DNA of 64,000 bases. Source: Scenedesmus sp. ARA3 (taxonomy: Eukaryota; Chlorophyta; Chlorophyceae; Sphaeropleales; Scenedesmaceae). The stretch is from NCBI GenBank assembly GCA_004335835.1, contig RWJK01001828.1:40518-104517 (forward strand). The letters run 5' to 3'. The position numbers and the translations under genes are program-made. Positions 33,401 to 45,087 of the stretch are shown in pieces. The number at the start of each line of letters is the position of its first letter. Within the stretch, counting starts at the first letter, position 1. A model generated the notes under the pieces. That model saw nothing but the letters and a program-made list of their open reading frames with translations. It was not told the origin of the DNA and did not search any database.

Positions 33401-33689
33401 ATGTGCAGCATCACTTCCAGCGTTTGGGAACTGTAGTCAGCTACAGCCTCTGCTGCTGCCGCTGCCACTGCTGCCGCTGGCGCAGCAGCACGCGAGTGAG
33501 CTTCCTGGCAGCAGCAACAAATCCCGCCGAAAAGCAACTGCAGCACATAACAGTGCAGTGCAATGCAGCGAGCAGTGCCCCGCTGCTGCGACAAACCCCT
33601 GCAGGCGCGCAGGCTGCCTGCAGCAGCATTGCTGTTGCTGCAAACGGCAACGCTCCTCACTCGCCCAGAAAGGCAGGCAGTATGCCGCC
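30460..33689. other. Long stretch without a confident gene
   Basis: About 3.2 kb. A 63-codon ATG frame on the minus strand (30615-30806) has balanced composition (for example NEPPHNKADHASTHNHKRGR) and might be an upstream exon of the armadillo gene or a separate small gene. A 44-bp direct repeat lies near 33078-33165 (CTGCTTGCTGCAG with CACTCACTGCAGCAG). Nothing else is supported. Confidence 0.35.
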
Positions 33690-33897
33690 AGCCCCTGCTG
33701 GCTGACGCTGCCCGGCCACCTGCACCGCAGCCCCTGCAGCAGCAGCTGGCAACACCACCCAGCATCGCCCAGCAGGACAGCCAGTGTGCACAGCCCCTGC
33801 TGCAGATAGCTGCAGTGGAAATGATGACGCCTGCAGCTGCAGCTGATATCATCCGTCACCCAGCAGGGCTGAGAGTGTGGACAGCCCCTGCTGCAGC
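33690..33897 (-). repeat. Tandem copies of the PP2C 3' coding end, beyond the stop codon
   Basis: The segment covering the last codons and stop of the PP2C gene (about 33940-33990, with AGCCCCTGCTG and CCCAGCAGCGCTGAGAG) recurs near 33848-33897, 33765-33806 and, partly, 33690-33715, at spacings of about 90 bp. All copies lie in 3' untranslated or flanking DNA. Confidence 0.75.
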
Positions 33898-33941
33898 TAG
33901 CTGCAGCTGGAGTGTGATGCCTGCAGCTGCAGCAGATTCGT

Positions 33942-36404
33942 TCATTCGTTGCCCAGCAGCGCTGAGAGCGAGGAGAGCCCCTGCTGGCTCACGTTGCGCG
34001 AGAAGCGGCCGTTGCCGTACACGCGCCGCTTGGGCGGCTCGTCGCCAAAGCAGATGACGATGACGGTGATGTTGTCGCTGCTGTGCATGCGCAGCGCCTC
34101 CGCAACCAGCTCCTCCGCACACCTGTTGTAAGCGACGTGAAGCAAGCAGGAAAGCAGGGAGCAGGCGGCAAAGGGGGTTTTCAGCTAGGGGTCGAAGCGC
34201 CACTAAGCCGCACCAGCTCCTTTGCACACCTGCTTGGTTTGTTGTCAAATGGTGATTAAGCAGGCAGGCAGCAGGCATGCGGCAGGCAGGCGGATGATCA
34301 GGAGTCGAAGCCAGAAGGAACTGGAAACTAGGGATCCTGCCAACATATGACGCACATACTGCAAACAGAACGTACGTGCAGTTCTCACTCGCTTGCCTGA
34401 GCGGGCTAGTGTCCTACACAGCACTGAGGCTTGTGCAGGCAGTCAGACACATATCTGACAGAGACAAAAGACAGCACACGCATGCCTTAGCAAGGCCAGC
34501 AGCAGCACGACAAGCAGCCAAGGAACGCACCTCTGTGGGTCGTTGTGCTCGCGCAGCTTCTGCCGTGCCAGCTCTACTGCCCGCTGCGAGGACAGCACGT
34601 CCCACAACCCATCACAGCCCAGCACCAGAAACTCATCATTCGGCGCCAGCTGGTGCTGCGTCACTTCTGGCTCTGCTGTGAGCGGCGTGTTGCTGCTGCT
34701 GCGCTGCGAGCTGGCACTGCCTGCAGGCATCAAGCATAACTGATAAGCATAAGCAGACGCTAAGAACGCAGTGCGTGTGTGTGCCTGCAAGCAGGCAGCG
34801 GTCCACTGCGCACTGCGTACAATGGCAGTCTTGACGGCACGTTTGCAGCAACACATATATGCGTGCAGCCTCGCCAGGCTGATGCTGAGCTGGCTGGCTA
34901 TCGCATTTTATCATCATTCTCATCCTAGCAATAGGCAGAGCAGCAACTGCTGTTTCCTGCAAGTAGCTGCGCTGTTTCCTGCAAGCAGCCCACCTGCGCT
35001 GCAGCACTCCCCTTTGAGCTGCGGGATATGAAAGTCTCCAATCGCTCGGGCCACTGCCAGCTCGCCACACAGCCTGCCTTCGCTGCACACGTAGCCACCA
35101 CATAGCTCGATGCGCTGCTTTTCTGATGGCTCATGCGGCTTGTGGTCCCGAGTAAGCTCGATCGCCTTGCCGTGCCTGCTGAGCACTGCGCGGCTGTCGC
35201 CCGCATTTGCCACGTACAGTGTGCTGCCCCAAACTACTGCGGCTAGCGCTGTCGTGCCTGCCGCGGCTTGTGTTGCTGCTGCACTGCTGCTGATGGCTGC
35301 AAGGTAGTCAGCATCGATCTGCATGAAGGCATCCGCCTGCATGCACAGGTGTGTTAAAAGTGGTGCGGCAGAGTGCATGGCTGCGTCAATAACACAAGGA
35401 CTATGCAGATTTCACTGTGGCCTGTGTGCTGCTGCGTGCAAGCGCAGTGGTTGTGGGATTACTGAGACAGCTGCTTCCGCAGAAGAGATGCTAGTTGCTA
35501 CAAGGATTTGCGTGCACATGCACATGTACGGTGCAACAGACATGCGAGTTTACTGAGTTGCGGCCCCAGCCAGGGCGCTGGTTGCATGAAAGAAGCCTGT
35601 GGTAGCCTACACGCTGCTCAGCTGCTGCACATTGAGCTTCAGTTTAGTGTTGTTGGCCAATGAACAAGCTCACAAAACAACTGCACGCACCAGAGACGCA
35701 GGGATGTCTCCAGGGAAGTGTGTGTGGCCAGTCACTCCCTCCAAGATGCGTGAGCTGGCAAACTCAGCAGCATGGCTGCCACAATGCCCGTCAAACACCT
35801 GCACGCGATTCAAAAGCCAGTGAGGAGCGTGCTGGAGCGCACAGCTCACGGTGCAAGCATATGCCCGACTGTTGGTGGCCTGGCTGCTGACGCCATGCAT
35901 GCAGTTCCGAAAGATGCTGGCTGCAGTTTCGGGGTAGAAAGCAGCGCAGCCAAGCTGTTGCTGTAAACCATTAGCAGCTCATTAGCACAAGACATGCGCT
36001 CACCGCATAGAGGGCAGTGACGTCGGGCATTGTGTCAGGTACGCGGGGAGACTCATGAGTGGCCAGCGGCAGCACCAGGCTGTCATGAGTTACCGCTGCA
36101 TCCTCCATGTTACGCCTCTGCCCCTGGTCTGACGCATGCCCGCTCCTGATGATGGTGTGCCGAGCTGGCGATGCCTGCAAACACATGCATGCATTGTGAG
36201 CATTTCCAGCTCGATCGAGCGCTTTAACACGCTATAAACACGTATTTAAATCACCTTAGGACTCCCATCCTCGCTGTCGCTGCCTGAAGCAGCAAATCGC
36301 ACTGCTTTCGCAGTGCCCTGGTCCTTGAGCTGCTCGCAGTCGAGCCTTCTGCTCACGTCCTCCAACTGTTTTGCTACAACTGCTTCAAAAGGCTCCAGAA
36401 CCAT
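33942..36404 (-). CDS. PP2C-family Ser/Thr protein phosphatase
   Basis: Metal-dependent protein phosphatase. The CDS is complement(33942-34122, 34531-34720, 34994-35336, 35691-35798, 36004-36174, 36255-36404), 381 codons including TGA (380 aa), in phase throughout. PP2C motifs run in order: QRRNMED, VFDGHCGSHAAEF, LYVANAGDSRAVL, LTRDHKP, AVARAIGDF, LVLGCDGLWDVLSS and SSDNITVIVICF. The metal-binding aspartates in DGH, CDG and SDN are all present, so the enzyme should be active. The N-terminal ~50 aa are acidic and Ser-rich. Another possible start is further upstream, but no ATG is in frame there without a splice. An insertion between AIGDF and the CDG motif contains a Ser-rich loop. Plant PP2Cs act in ABA, stress and MAPK signalling; the subgroup here cannot be assigned. 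Confidence 0.95.
34205..34235 (-). repeat. Copy of the acceptor edge of the last PP2C exon
   Basis: CACCAGCTCCTTTGCACACC copies CAACCAGCTCCTCCGCACACC at the 5' edge of exon 33942-34122, about 100 bp upstream in the same intron, and keeps the acceptor. Confidence 0.7.
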
Positions 36405-37628
36405 CAGACACAGATATCCATGGTGCCGAAATGAAGTATTTGAGCTCGTGTAGAAGTCTGAAAACACAAATGTTTGCGTTGTATGTCTTGAAACCACAGG
36501 TATGAAAGCTATGCATGAGTGCAGGGCGCTAACAATGGGGGAGGGAAGTTTTGTGACAAGACATCAGAGCCCTGCACCCTCGAGTACCGTCAGCACGATG
36601 TGTCTCCCCATTGGTCACCATGTGTGCTCAATGCTTCATCTGCTGCACCTGATATGTCAACCAGCCTGCGTTGCAGGGCACCTGGCGACTTGTGCTGGCA
36701 CAGTGAAGTGGGCAAAGTTCATGTCAAGATCTGCTTCGTCACAGTTGTTGACCAGTGGTGGCCGATGATGCAGTCGTCCGGCATTTGCACTTGACATATT
36801 TTGAAATCCAGGCCGTCGGCCGCCGAACAGAGTCGTGTACAGCCTTGCTTGGGCCTCACAATTCTAGGCTGCAGCGACAGCTGGGCAGGCCCACTTGATG
36901 ATCGGGTGCTTGGCCACAAAAGAAGTGTAAAGGAATTTGCAGGAAAGACAATACATTTTGCAATAGCTGCAGGCAGCATATCGCTCACTCACATGTCCAT
37001 ATGAAGTCCACACGAACATGAGCCAGACCCAGCTGCAGTGACTTTCAACGCACTTGCCATCATAGCGTAGTAGCTGTTACATTGAGTGAGTATATCAGAC
37101 TGTAGACCAGACTGTAGAGCAGACTGTATATACCACAGCTGTCTCAGCTGGCAAGCTTACAACACCCGCCCAAGAAGTCTGCTGCAAAGCTGCGTTCGCC
37201 CGGTGCTGTGCTTCAATGAAGGTGCAAGCTGGGTTTCAACCCAATAGCACACAAGGCAGTCTATGACTTGGCCAAAATGTGCTAGCTAGCCGGCCGGAGG
37301 TCATGACTAACCCTGCCTGCCAAAACAAAACTTTTCAGCTGCTTGCAGCAAGCCGCCAGCAACATCATCACACCCACCCACTGCAATACAGCAACCCAAC
37401 CAACAGCTGTCAGCAGCAGCCGCTGCTGCTGGCCGCTGCTCCGTTCAGTACCCTCCCCGCTCCCGCAGCCTCCTGCAAACACACCAACCGACACAAACCC
37501 TGCTGCCGGGCGCACTACTAACCTGCCATCGCTGCTGACGCATTGCTGCAGCATTCGTTGCTGCCGCTGCCGCTGCAGAAGCCCAACTGTGCTGCTGCTG
37601 CTGCTGCTGCTGCTGCTTCTCCGCACAT
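36405..37628. other. Intergenic between PP2C and EBP1 (tandem minus-strand genes)
   Basis: Should contain the PP2C promoter and the EBP1 3' UTR. TGTAA motifs in sense are at 37077-37081 and 37157-37161, about 470-550 bp after the EBP1 stop. No other gene is recognised. Confidence 0.45.
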
Positions 37629-38945
37629 CTATGCTGTCGCCTCTGCTGCCTTTGTGCCGTTCTTCTTCTTGCTGCTCTTGCGTGGCTTGAGGCTGGTGGC
37701 CAGCAGCTGCAGCAGCTCCGCGTCCTCCACCTTCTTGTCAGTCTCCACCTTCTGCTCGGGTGCGCTGGTGACCTTGTCGCTGCCGTTGGGCATCAGCAGC
37801 ACTGTGCCCTTGATCTGCAATACAGTTCAGCAGCAGCAGCAACAGCAACAGCAGCAGAGCAAAGGCATGTTACGCGATCGGGCATACAGGCGCATTGGTT
37901 ACCTTGTCGCTCCCGTTGGGCATCAGCAGCACCGTGCCCTTGATCTGCAAAGGAACAGCACAGCAGCAGCATCTCAGGTGTCTGCATTGCATCAGTGCTC
38001 CAACAGTGCTAAAGACTACTTTATACCCTCAATCCCTGGCTGCCAATCATGGCGCAGTCCTACGGTGCCCAAACCTGATCCCATTGCTTTATGACATAAC
38101 AACTGTCAGAGGCAAGCAGTGTCTGCAATGCATGCGCATCTGCGCCACCAGGTCTCCCGTCCTCCTGTCTCGGCGCCTTCCAATCCACATGACAAAGTAA
38201 CAAGACAAAGTAACAAACAACACGGCAGCCGCCCGCACCTGCGCCACCAGGTCTCCCGGCTTCTCGTGCAGCACCGGGTAGGGGTGCAGCAGGCTGTGGT
38301 TGAGGCACTCCACCAGCCCCAGCCGCAGCTGGCCCTCACTCAGCTCCTGCTTGGCCTCGCCCTCAGCACCCTCCACCAGCGCCCTGTTTGGCAGCCAATA
38401 AGAAGTGCGGCAACAGCAGCAGCAGAAGCAGCAACAGCATGTCAGGTGTGTGTCGCCGCTCCTATGCATGCAGCACACGCATATCTTACGTCCACCATGC
38501 ATGCTCACAAGTTACCCTCCTGGCGGATCCTGCATGGCTTGTCGTACCTGCGCTGCAGCGGCACATCAACACAATGCATGTGGTTCGCAAGCAACACAAG
38601 GCACAAGGTCTAGCACGCAGCGCACCTGACGGTGAAGGGCATGGTTGGCGCCTTCTTGCTGATTTCGCTGAACACGGCGCGGCTGGCCTTGAGCTTCAGC
38701 TTGTACTCCACATCCAGCGCACGCTTGTACACAGTGGTCTCCTTCTCATCCAGCATGCGCGGCTTGCCCTCGCCTGCAACGTAACACAGAAAGTAACACG
38801 TCACCTAACACAATTTGTAACAAGTTGTGCGGGGAAACACTGCTACGCCAGGAGACCAACTGCAGGATTATGCAGCTCCCCTTGGTGTGACCAAGGACAG
38901 TTCCCAAGGCCGCCGCGCGGCACGGAGTACACCGACACATGCTGC

Positions 38946-38999
<54 letters not shown>

Positions 39000-41809
39000 G
39001 CTCACCTGAGCTGACCACGATGTCGATGGCGTAGACCTCATTTGGCTCAAACTCAGCGTCCTCCACCTTGTGCTCAGGGGAGGGCTTGTTCAGGATGACC
39101 TGGCGGCAGCAGCAGCAGCGAGCAGCAGCAGCATGTGAAACAGAGCTTCCCTCATAACAGCAACAGCTGAGCATACGTTGTCAGCCGCTGCTCGGAGCTG
39201 CAACGAACGGGCTAGTGCTCATCTTTCACGACGTGGCAACGCGCTGCAAGCCATGCTGCTGTGCAGTACAGATCACAAGACAGTTGTCTGTCTCCGCGCG
39301 GTCCCTGGGATTGCGAGTTGTTTCTCACAGCAGCAGCTTTTCAATCCTGGCCTGCTGCGCACCTTGTTGCCGTCGATCACAAACTGCTTCATCTGGTGGC
39401 TCATCGATCAAGCATTCCTTCATGAAACATGCAATCGCATTAAAATGCATCTCTGCTGTGTCCCGGCCTGCGCCGCACCTTGTTGCCGTCGATCACAAAC
39501 TGCTTCATCTGGTGGCTCATCACGCCCTCCACCAGGTGCACGCCAAACGGCTCCACAGCAGCCGCCAGCTTGGGGGCCACGTCAGACACGCGCTTGCCTG
39601 CAGAGCACCAAAAACAACACAGATTGCAGAAATTATGCTTAGCAGGCAGGATGGATGCAGACGGCAGAACAACAATGCCAGCTGCCAGCTTGGGAGCCAC
39701 GTCAGACACACGCTTGCTGCAAGGAATCAGCACAGCCCAGAGGATACAACAGTCAGCATGCATGCCGGCAGACATGAAGCTTCCCGAACGTGTCACCTAA
39801 GTGCTACATCAGGCACGCGCTTGCCTGCAGGAACAGATCCCAGACAAAGGAGTATCGCTGGGCCCTGACACCTCCAGCTGCTGCGGGCAAACCGAAGGCC
39901 TCAAACTGCAACTCCGAATGCACACCGCCAGTACATCAACCACACCTGGTTTGACCAGGCAATGGCTGCGTGCTGGAAGACGGCAAGCCGGTGCCAAAAG
40001 AGTAATAACACGAACACAGCACAAAGTTATATCGCTATATAACGAAGACCACACACCTGGTTTGACCAGTCCAGTGGCTGAGTTGAAGGCTGTGCATGCC
40101 ACTCTTAGTACTTCACCACACTAGCAAGATACGTGTATATGGCATAATGCACATGTAGACGGACAAATGCACGCCAACAAACCGCACCTGGCTTGACCAG
40201 CCTGATGGCTGCGTTGAAGGCTGTGCGTGCCGCCTCCAGCAGGTCTGCCGCCTTTCCAGTGACTGGCGTGTCAAAGCTGGCCGCCACCAGCACCGTCTGC
40301 GCCTGCGTGGCGATGAAGCCGTCTATGTGGCAGCCCAGGTCGCTGCAGCAGCACACGCATGGGGAGATACAAAACATCAACGCTGGTGAAAGCATGCCAA
40401 AGAAAGATGGACAACGGAGCAGCAGAGGCAGGATCGATACATGTGTATGGGCTTGTCCTCCTCTGCGCTGGCATGAGGCGTTGGCAAAATGAGAGTCAGC
40501 AGCGCCCTGGATCACCCGCAGAGGCCAGCTGGTGGTGTTGTTCATGCAGCTCACAGGGTCACTCTCTGCTGCTAGTGACCGCAAATATATTCTTGAACAG
40601 CAACAGCCTGCCGCAAATCTCCTGCTGCTGCTGCTGCTTCTGCTGCTGCCAATTCTGCTGCTGAATATGGCGAGGCTGCGACACGCTGCTGCTGCTGCTG
40701 CCGCCGCCACTCACATCTTGACCAGGTCTCCATCCTTGATTGCCAGTGTGTTGTCAGCCAGTGGGCTGAAGTGGCCCACGATGCTGCAGGGGCAGTAGGG
40801 GCAGCAGGGGCAGGCGCGTATGCATTTGAGCTCAAAACCTTCCAACTAGTGCTGCTCAACTGTAGCACTGCATGAGGAGAGCTTCGTCAGGTGAACAAGA
40901 TGCAAGAGATAAAGCACACACACGGCACCAAATAGCTGTGGTTTGGCTGCCGGTCAACGAAATGCCAGTGGCCTGACACTGCTGCCTGCCAGCCTGGCCC
41001 TTGGCCTTGCTGCTGCTGCTGCTGCTGGCTCACCTGTTGGGTGACACGCAGGTTGGGAAGGCCACACCCTTCTCGATCTGCTTGCCCTTGAAGGACTTGG
41101 CGCACTCTCTGCAGCATGACGTCAAACGTGGCAGAATGTATCAGTATCAGCAGGTACTGGTGGTGCTGGCTGGCGGGGCAGCCTGCCGCTACGTGTGGTT
41201 GCTGCTCAGGGCTAACTAGTGCCAATCAGTCATCACAGTGCAGTGAAACTTTCTAAAAATGGCGGGTGATGATACAGCTGCTCATCTTCCAGTGATGATG
41301 GTTGCTGCATTCGAAACCACTGCAGCAGTAGCAGTAGCATGAGCAGTGCTGGCTGTAAGCAGCAGCTGCCTGCGCACGCACTTGTTGATCACGTCGTCGC
41401 CGATTTTGCAGAGGTCCACCACCTTAGCTCCATCCTTGCAGGCCTCAATCACAGCAGAAATGGCCTCTGCGGAGCAAACGCCGAACGCAGCTGTCATAAA
41501 CTGTGCACGTCAAACACAGCCAGGCTGCCTCCGCCAGTATCAGGCCATTGTAACTTTAGAAAACATCATCCTGATTCCGGCTTGCTGTTGTGGCACAGCA
41601 ATGAGGCTGCACACATCTCGAGAGTTGCGGCTAGTGTTGATGGCTACAAGCTCTTGCCCCGGGACGGCGCAGATCAATGCTACCGAGCTTATCTGTACAG
41701 CAGCTATATGCTTTGATAACTCACTGTTGCAGATCTCAGCGGCAGCCTTGTACTTGGTCACCACCTTGTCGTCTGAGAGATCAAGCTCCTGGTCCTCGTG
41801 CTCAGACAT
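37629..41809 (-). CDS. EBP1: ERBB3-binding protein 1 homologue (PA2G4 / EBP1)
   Basis: Inactive methionine-aminopeptidase-fold protein that binds ribosomes and rRNA and promotes growth in plants. The CDS is complement(37629-37814, 38239-38383, 38626-38773, 39006-39099, 39479-39597, 40188-40342, 40715-40783, 41034-41108, 41382-41466, 41725-41809), ten exons, 387 codons including TAG (386 aa; family about 390). It begins MSEHEDQELDLSDDKVVTKY and contains EKGVAFPTCVS, LVKIDLGCHIDGFIA, EGVMSHQMKQFVIDGNK, EVYAIDIVVSSGEGKPRMLD and GLVECLNHSLLHPYPVLHEK. It ends in a Lys-rich tail (KPRKSSKKKNG). Every splice phase agrees. Metal ligands of true MetAPs are partly replaced, as in other EBP1 proteins. 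At least five introns carry partial copies of flanking exon edges. Confidence 0.97.
37899..37952 (-). repeat. Copy of the acceptor edge of the last EBP1 exon
   Basis: TTGGGCATCAGCAGCACCGT and the following GATCTGCAA copy the start of exon 37629-37814 (peptide IKGTVLLMPNGSDKVT), with the acceptor, about 90 bp upstream in the intron. The flanking (CAG)n tract is shared. Confidence 0.9.
38134..38162 (-). repeat. Copy of the donor edge of EBP1 exon 38239-38383
   Basis: TGCGCCACCAGGTCTCCCG repeats the exon end encoding PGDLVAQ about 100 bp into the following intron. Confidence 0.85.
39352..39408 (-). repeat. Copy of the donor edge of EBP1 exon 39479-39597
   Basis: CACCTTGTTGCCGTCGATCA to GGTGGCTCATC is nearly identical to the exon end encoding MSHQMKQFVIDGNK, including the GTGCG donor context, 120 bp into the next intron. 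The 50-bp core is unchanged, which implies a recent event. Confidence 0.95.
39679..39834 (-). repeat. Two copies of the acceptor edge of EBP1 exon 39479-39597
   Basis: GCCAGCTTGGGAGCCACGTC at about 39682 and CATCAGGCACGCGCTTGCCT at about 39810 repeat the start of the exon (KRVSDVAPKLAA), each with an adjacent CTGCA acceptor, in the intron upstream. Confidence 0.85.
39944..40102 (-). repeat. Two copies of the donor edge of EBP1 exon 40188-40342
   Basis: ACACCTGGTTTGACCAG occurs at about 39945 and 40052, matching GCACCTGGCTTGACCAG at the real donor. The nearer copy continues through GTTGAAGGCTGTGCATGCC. Confidence 0.85.
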
Positions 41810-42541
41810 GTTGGCGTATCGTGTGTAACAAAAAGTTGCTCGAGAAACGTGTGTGCCGGGCACGGAAAGGACAGGAGCCGTGCCTGGCAGCGTACTTGAC
41901 ATCGACAGGACAGCAGTGGGCGGCAGACCGACCGTCACCTGTACCGGGTATGCCAGGCACTGGTCTTCGGGTGGCTCCATTCAAAGGTGTCAACGCACTA
42001 AAGTACTGACGTTGGTTTAAAATGCATGAATGCACCCTTCAGCATACGCCTGTGGTGCATGGGCCCCAACAACTGCCCTCAACTGTACCTGCATGTGGGC
42101 AGGTCACTGACTGACCATCTGTTGTGCACTGCAAATCATGCCATGCCCTAGCTTGAAGCAAGAAGGTGCCATCACGTACACACTGAGTGCGTGTTCAATT
42201 AAATATATTACAGCATGTTCAACCCGCTCTCTTGCTTCATAACACTGCAGTGTGCTGTACAGGGTTTCTGTGACTTGACGTTACCAACATCACCCTGCCG
42301 GCATCGAGCAGAGGAAGCCACCACAGAGCAGCAACGAGTGCCATGATGATGTTACAAGCTAATCGTTGCCGGCAACACTGCGCATACTGGACCATACAAC
42401 TCCTCGACGTTGCAGGTGCACACCACGCAGCTGACAGCACAACAATGGCCCTTGCAAGAGCTGATCCCACATCAAACCTTTCTCCAACATGAGGCGTGAG
42501 CACAGCCTCATCATTGCCAGCCAAATGGTGCAGCACATGCC
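41810..42541. other. Intergenic between EBP1 and proteasome alpha-2
   Basis: Holds the EBP1 promoter and the 3' UTR of the proteasome gene. No further gene seen. AAATATATTA near 42202 is AT-rich but unassigned. Confidence 0.45.
42352..42356 (-). terminator. Candidate TGTAA poly(A) signal of the proteasome gene
   Basis: TTACA on the + strand, about 190 bp after the stop codon. The position suits the chlorophycean TGTAA signal. Confidence 0.35.
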
Positions 42542-44059
42542 CTACTCCACCTCCTGCAGGTAGTCCTGCACCTCCGCTGCTGTCAGGATCTTGAACTTCT
42601 TGTCAGGCCCGATGATGCCCACCTGCAGCCACAGCAGCAGCAGCAGCAGCATGCAGCAGCGCACACGAGCGTTTATGCATCGAATGTGCAGGTAATCACC
42701 AGCATGTGTAGTACGGGCAACACTGCACGTGATGCACGGAGCAAAGGGCGACCCGCTGCCATGCACAGCCAGTGGTTTCAGCAACGCAATGCCGCACGTA
42801 GCCAAAGCATTGCCAACCTCAGTGTTGGAGCCCGCCACCGCCCCCTCACAGCCTTCTTTTAGTGTGAGCAGCGCCATGTGCACCGCGTCCTCCGACCAAT
42901 CCCAAAACACCAAAACCCTCCACCTCAACATGTAAGAGCAACTAATTTCCGTACCTCAATGTTGGAGCCCGCCACTTCCCCCTCGAAGCCCTCCTTGAGT
43001 GTCAGCAGCGCCGTGTGCTCGGCGTCCTCCAGCCAATACAAACCCTAAGAAACCCGTCCACCCTAAACCTACAAACAACAAAACCACGCACCTCGTTGTT
43101 GGAGCCCGCCACTGCGCCCTCGAAGCCCTCCGTCAGTGTCAGCAGCGACGTGTGCACCGCGTCCTCCAGCCAATCCAAACCCTAAACACCCGTCCTTCCT
43201 AAAACCTACAAACAACAAAACCACGCACCTCGATGTTGGAGCCGGCCACTGCGCCCTCAAAGCCCTCCTTCAGTGTCAGCAGCGCCATGCACGGCGTCCT
43301 CCAGGCCATCCAAAACACCAAAAACCTCAACGTCAACATTTAAGAGCAACCAAATTTTGCACCTCGATGTTAGAGCCCGCCACTGCTCCCTCAAAGCCCT
43401 CCTTGAGTGTCAGCAGCGCCGTGTGCACGGCGTCCTCCAGGCCCATCTCGCTGCTGTAGCGCTTCTCCAGGAAGGTCTTGGCGTTGGTCATGTTCTTGCC
43501 AATAGCGCTGGCCTGCATGACGTCAGGTAAGTTGAAATTGCAGAGGCAGCAGCGATGCAAGTTGCGGTGACAGAGTGGGCTGGACTGCACAGGTGGCTCA
43601 GGACCTTGCGCATGACAGTTCGCATGCACGGGCAAGGCAACCTCCGTGTACCAAGTCTATCACAGACAGCAGTTGCTGCACACACCGCTCGGCCCTGACC
43701 TGCCCTGCACCATCCCTTGATTGCAACAACACTAAACACCTCTGACTCCACGGCCCAAACTGGCCTGAGCCGATGCAAGATAGAAAGCATAAGCTTTGTG
43801 CAATCGTACCTGCCACGCAAAGTGGGAGCCGCCAGAGTCGATGTGGTACAGCTGCCGCTGTTGCTAGACCATAGTGCTAGCCATGCATGCTTTTCCATGC
43901 ACTTGCTCAACCACGCTTGTGCAATCGCACCTGCCACGCGAAGTAGGAGCCGCTGGGGTCGATCTGGTACAGCTGCGGCCCGTTGTCATCGTAGCCGGCC
44001 ATTAGCAGCGACACGCCAAACGGCCGCACACCGCCCGTCTCTGCAAAGCATGACAAGAT

Positions 44060-44099
<40 letters not shown>

Positions 44100-45087
44100 G
44101 TGGTGAGAAACACATCACGAGCGATATGTGCTGCGTGCTGTCTTCTCTTGCTGCCGCCCCGCCCAACCACAGACACACACCAGCGCTCTACCGCGTCGGT
44201 GCACAGCTCACACCTGCAATAGCTGCGGTCTACAGGCACGCCTGCATTGCGCTGGCTGATCCGACTATTACTGCCCTCAAGAAAACCCCATTGAAGACAA
44301 GCAGCAACAAATGCTGCGCAGCTAAGCATGCGGCAAACAGCTGCTGCTAACCGTGCATGCCCGGGCGTGCCACCGCTGTTGGTGCTGCCCTTTGAGCCAT
44401 CAGCGCCCAAGCCATGCATCCTGTTTCCAAGCCCGCTCTACATTCCTGCCCTAAAATTCATACACTCCAGCACAACATCTCAGCCAATGCCTGCCCGCCA
44501 GCCGCGCTCACGTGTGAACTCCTGCATGACTGCTGCTGTCTCCCGCACCAGCTGCGCCACTGGTATGTGCTCGTTGTACAGCCGGTGGTACGCCTGCGCT
44601 GTCTTGCGCGCCTTTCGAACCAGCACTCTGTAGTCAGGCCCCATGCCGCTGTACACCACGCCTATGTTTGGCGTGAGCATGGCTATTTTCTGCACCGTGC
44701 TGTCATCCACCAGGATGCTTGGCAGCTTCTTTTCTGTTGCTATGACCACGCCGTCTGTTGCTGAGATGCCCAGGGAGGTGGCGCCTGCTGCTACTGCGTT
44801 CAAAGCATACTCGATTTGCACCAGCTTGCCGCTAGGGCTGAAGGTGGTGAGTGAGAATGAGTACTGCAGCAGTTAATGCAGCAGCAGGGCACACGGCAGC
44901 GGAAAGAGTTTAATTAAGGTGTGCAGAAGGTGGATCACGAGAGTGTAAAGGCTCTATGAAAGAAAAAGCAGGCCTGGATCATGGGTACTGCTGCAGGCAG
45001 CAGTTGACAGAGGTTATGGCTGATCGGGAGCAGCTGGCACGGCATAGCAACGTCTGATACTCAAAATCTCACCTGTGATTCTCCCAT
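42542..45087 (-). CDS. PSMA2: 20S proteasome subunit alpha type-2
   Basis: Structural subunit of the alpha ring of the 20S core. The CDS is complement(42542-42622, 43363-43512, 43931-44040, 44512-44863, 45073-45087), 236 codons including TAG (235 aa, the normal length). The first exon is only 15 nt (MGESQ) and joins [20 protein letters not shown], the alpha-type N-terminal signature. [54 protein letters not shown] and [14 protein letters not shown] follow, and the protein ends DYLQEVE as in plants. TAG as the stop at this conserved end shows that the nuclear code is standard. The intron before the last exon holds four copies of the end of exon 4. Confidence 0.98.
42811..43362 (-). repeat. Array of four exon-4 donor-edge copies in the last PSMA2 intron
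   Basis: Copies of the last ~78 bp of exon 43363-43512 start near 43233, 43092, 42955 and 42818, so the unit is about 130-140 bp, of which about 60 bp is intron. Each contains GGAGCCCGCCAC or a near match, the [13 protein letters not shown] segment, and a GT donor (GTGCG, GTGCG, GTACG, GTTGG). The copy nearest the exon has a 2-nt deletion that would shift the frame. The farthest copy is the most diverged. Two copies share the intron segment CCTACAAACAACAAAACCACG. Confidence 0.95.
43801..43860 (-). repeat. Copy of the donor edge of PSMA2 exon 3
   Basis: CAATCGTACCTGCCACGCAA to GATGTGGTACAGCTGCCGC copies CAATCGCACCTGCCACGCGA at the end of exon 43931-44040 (peptide [14 protein letters not shown]), about 70 bp into the intron. 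Confidence 0.9.
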
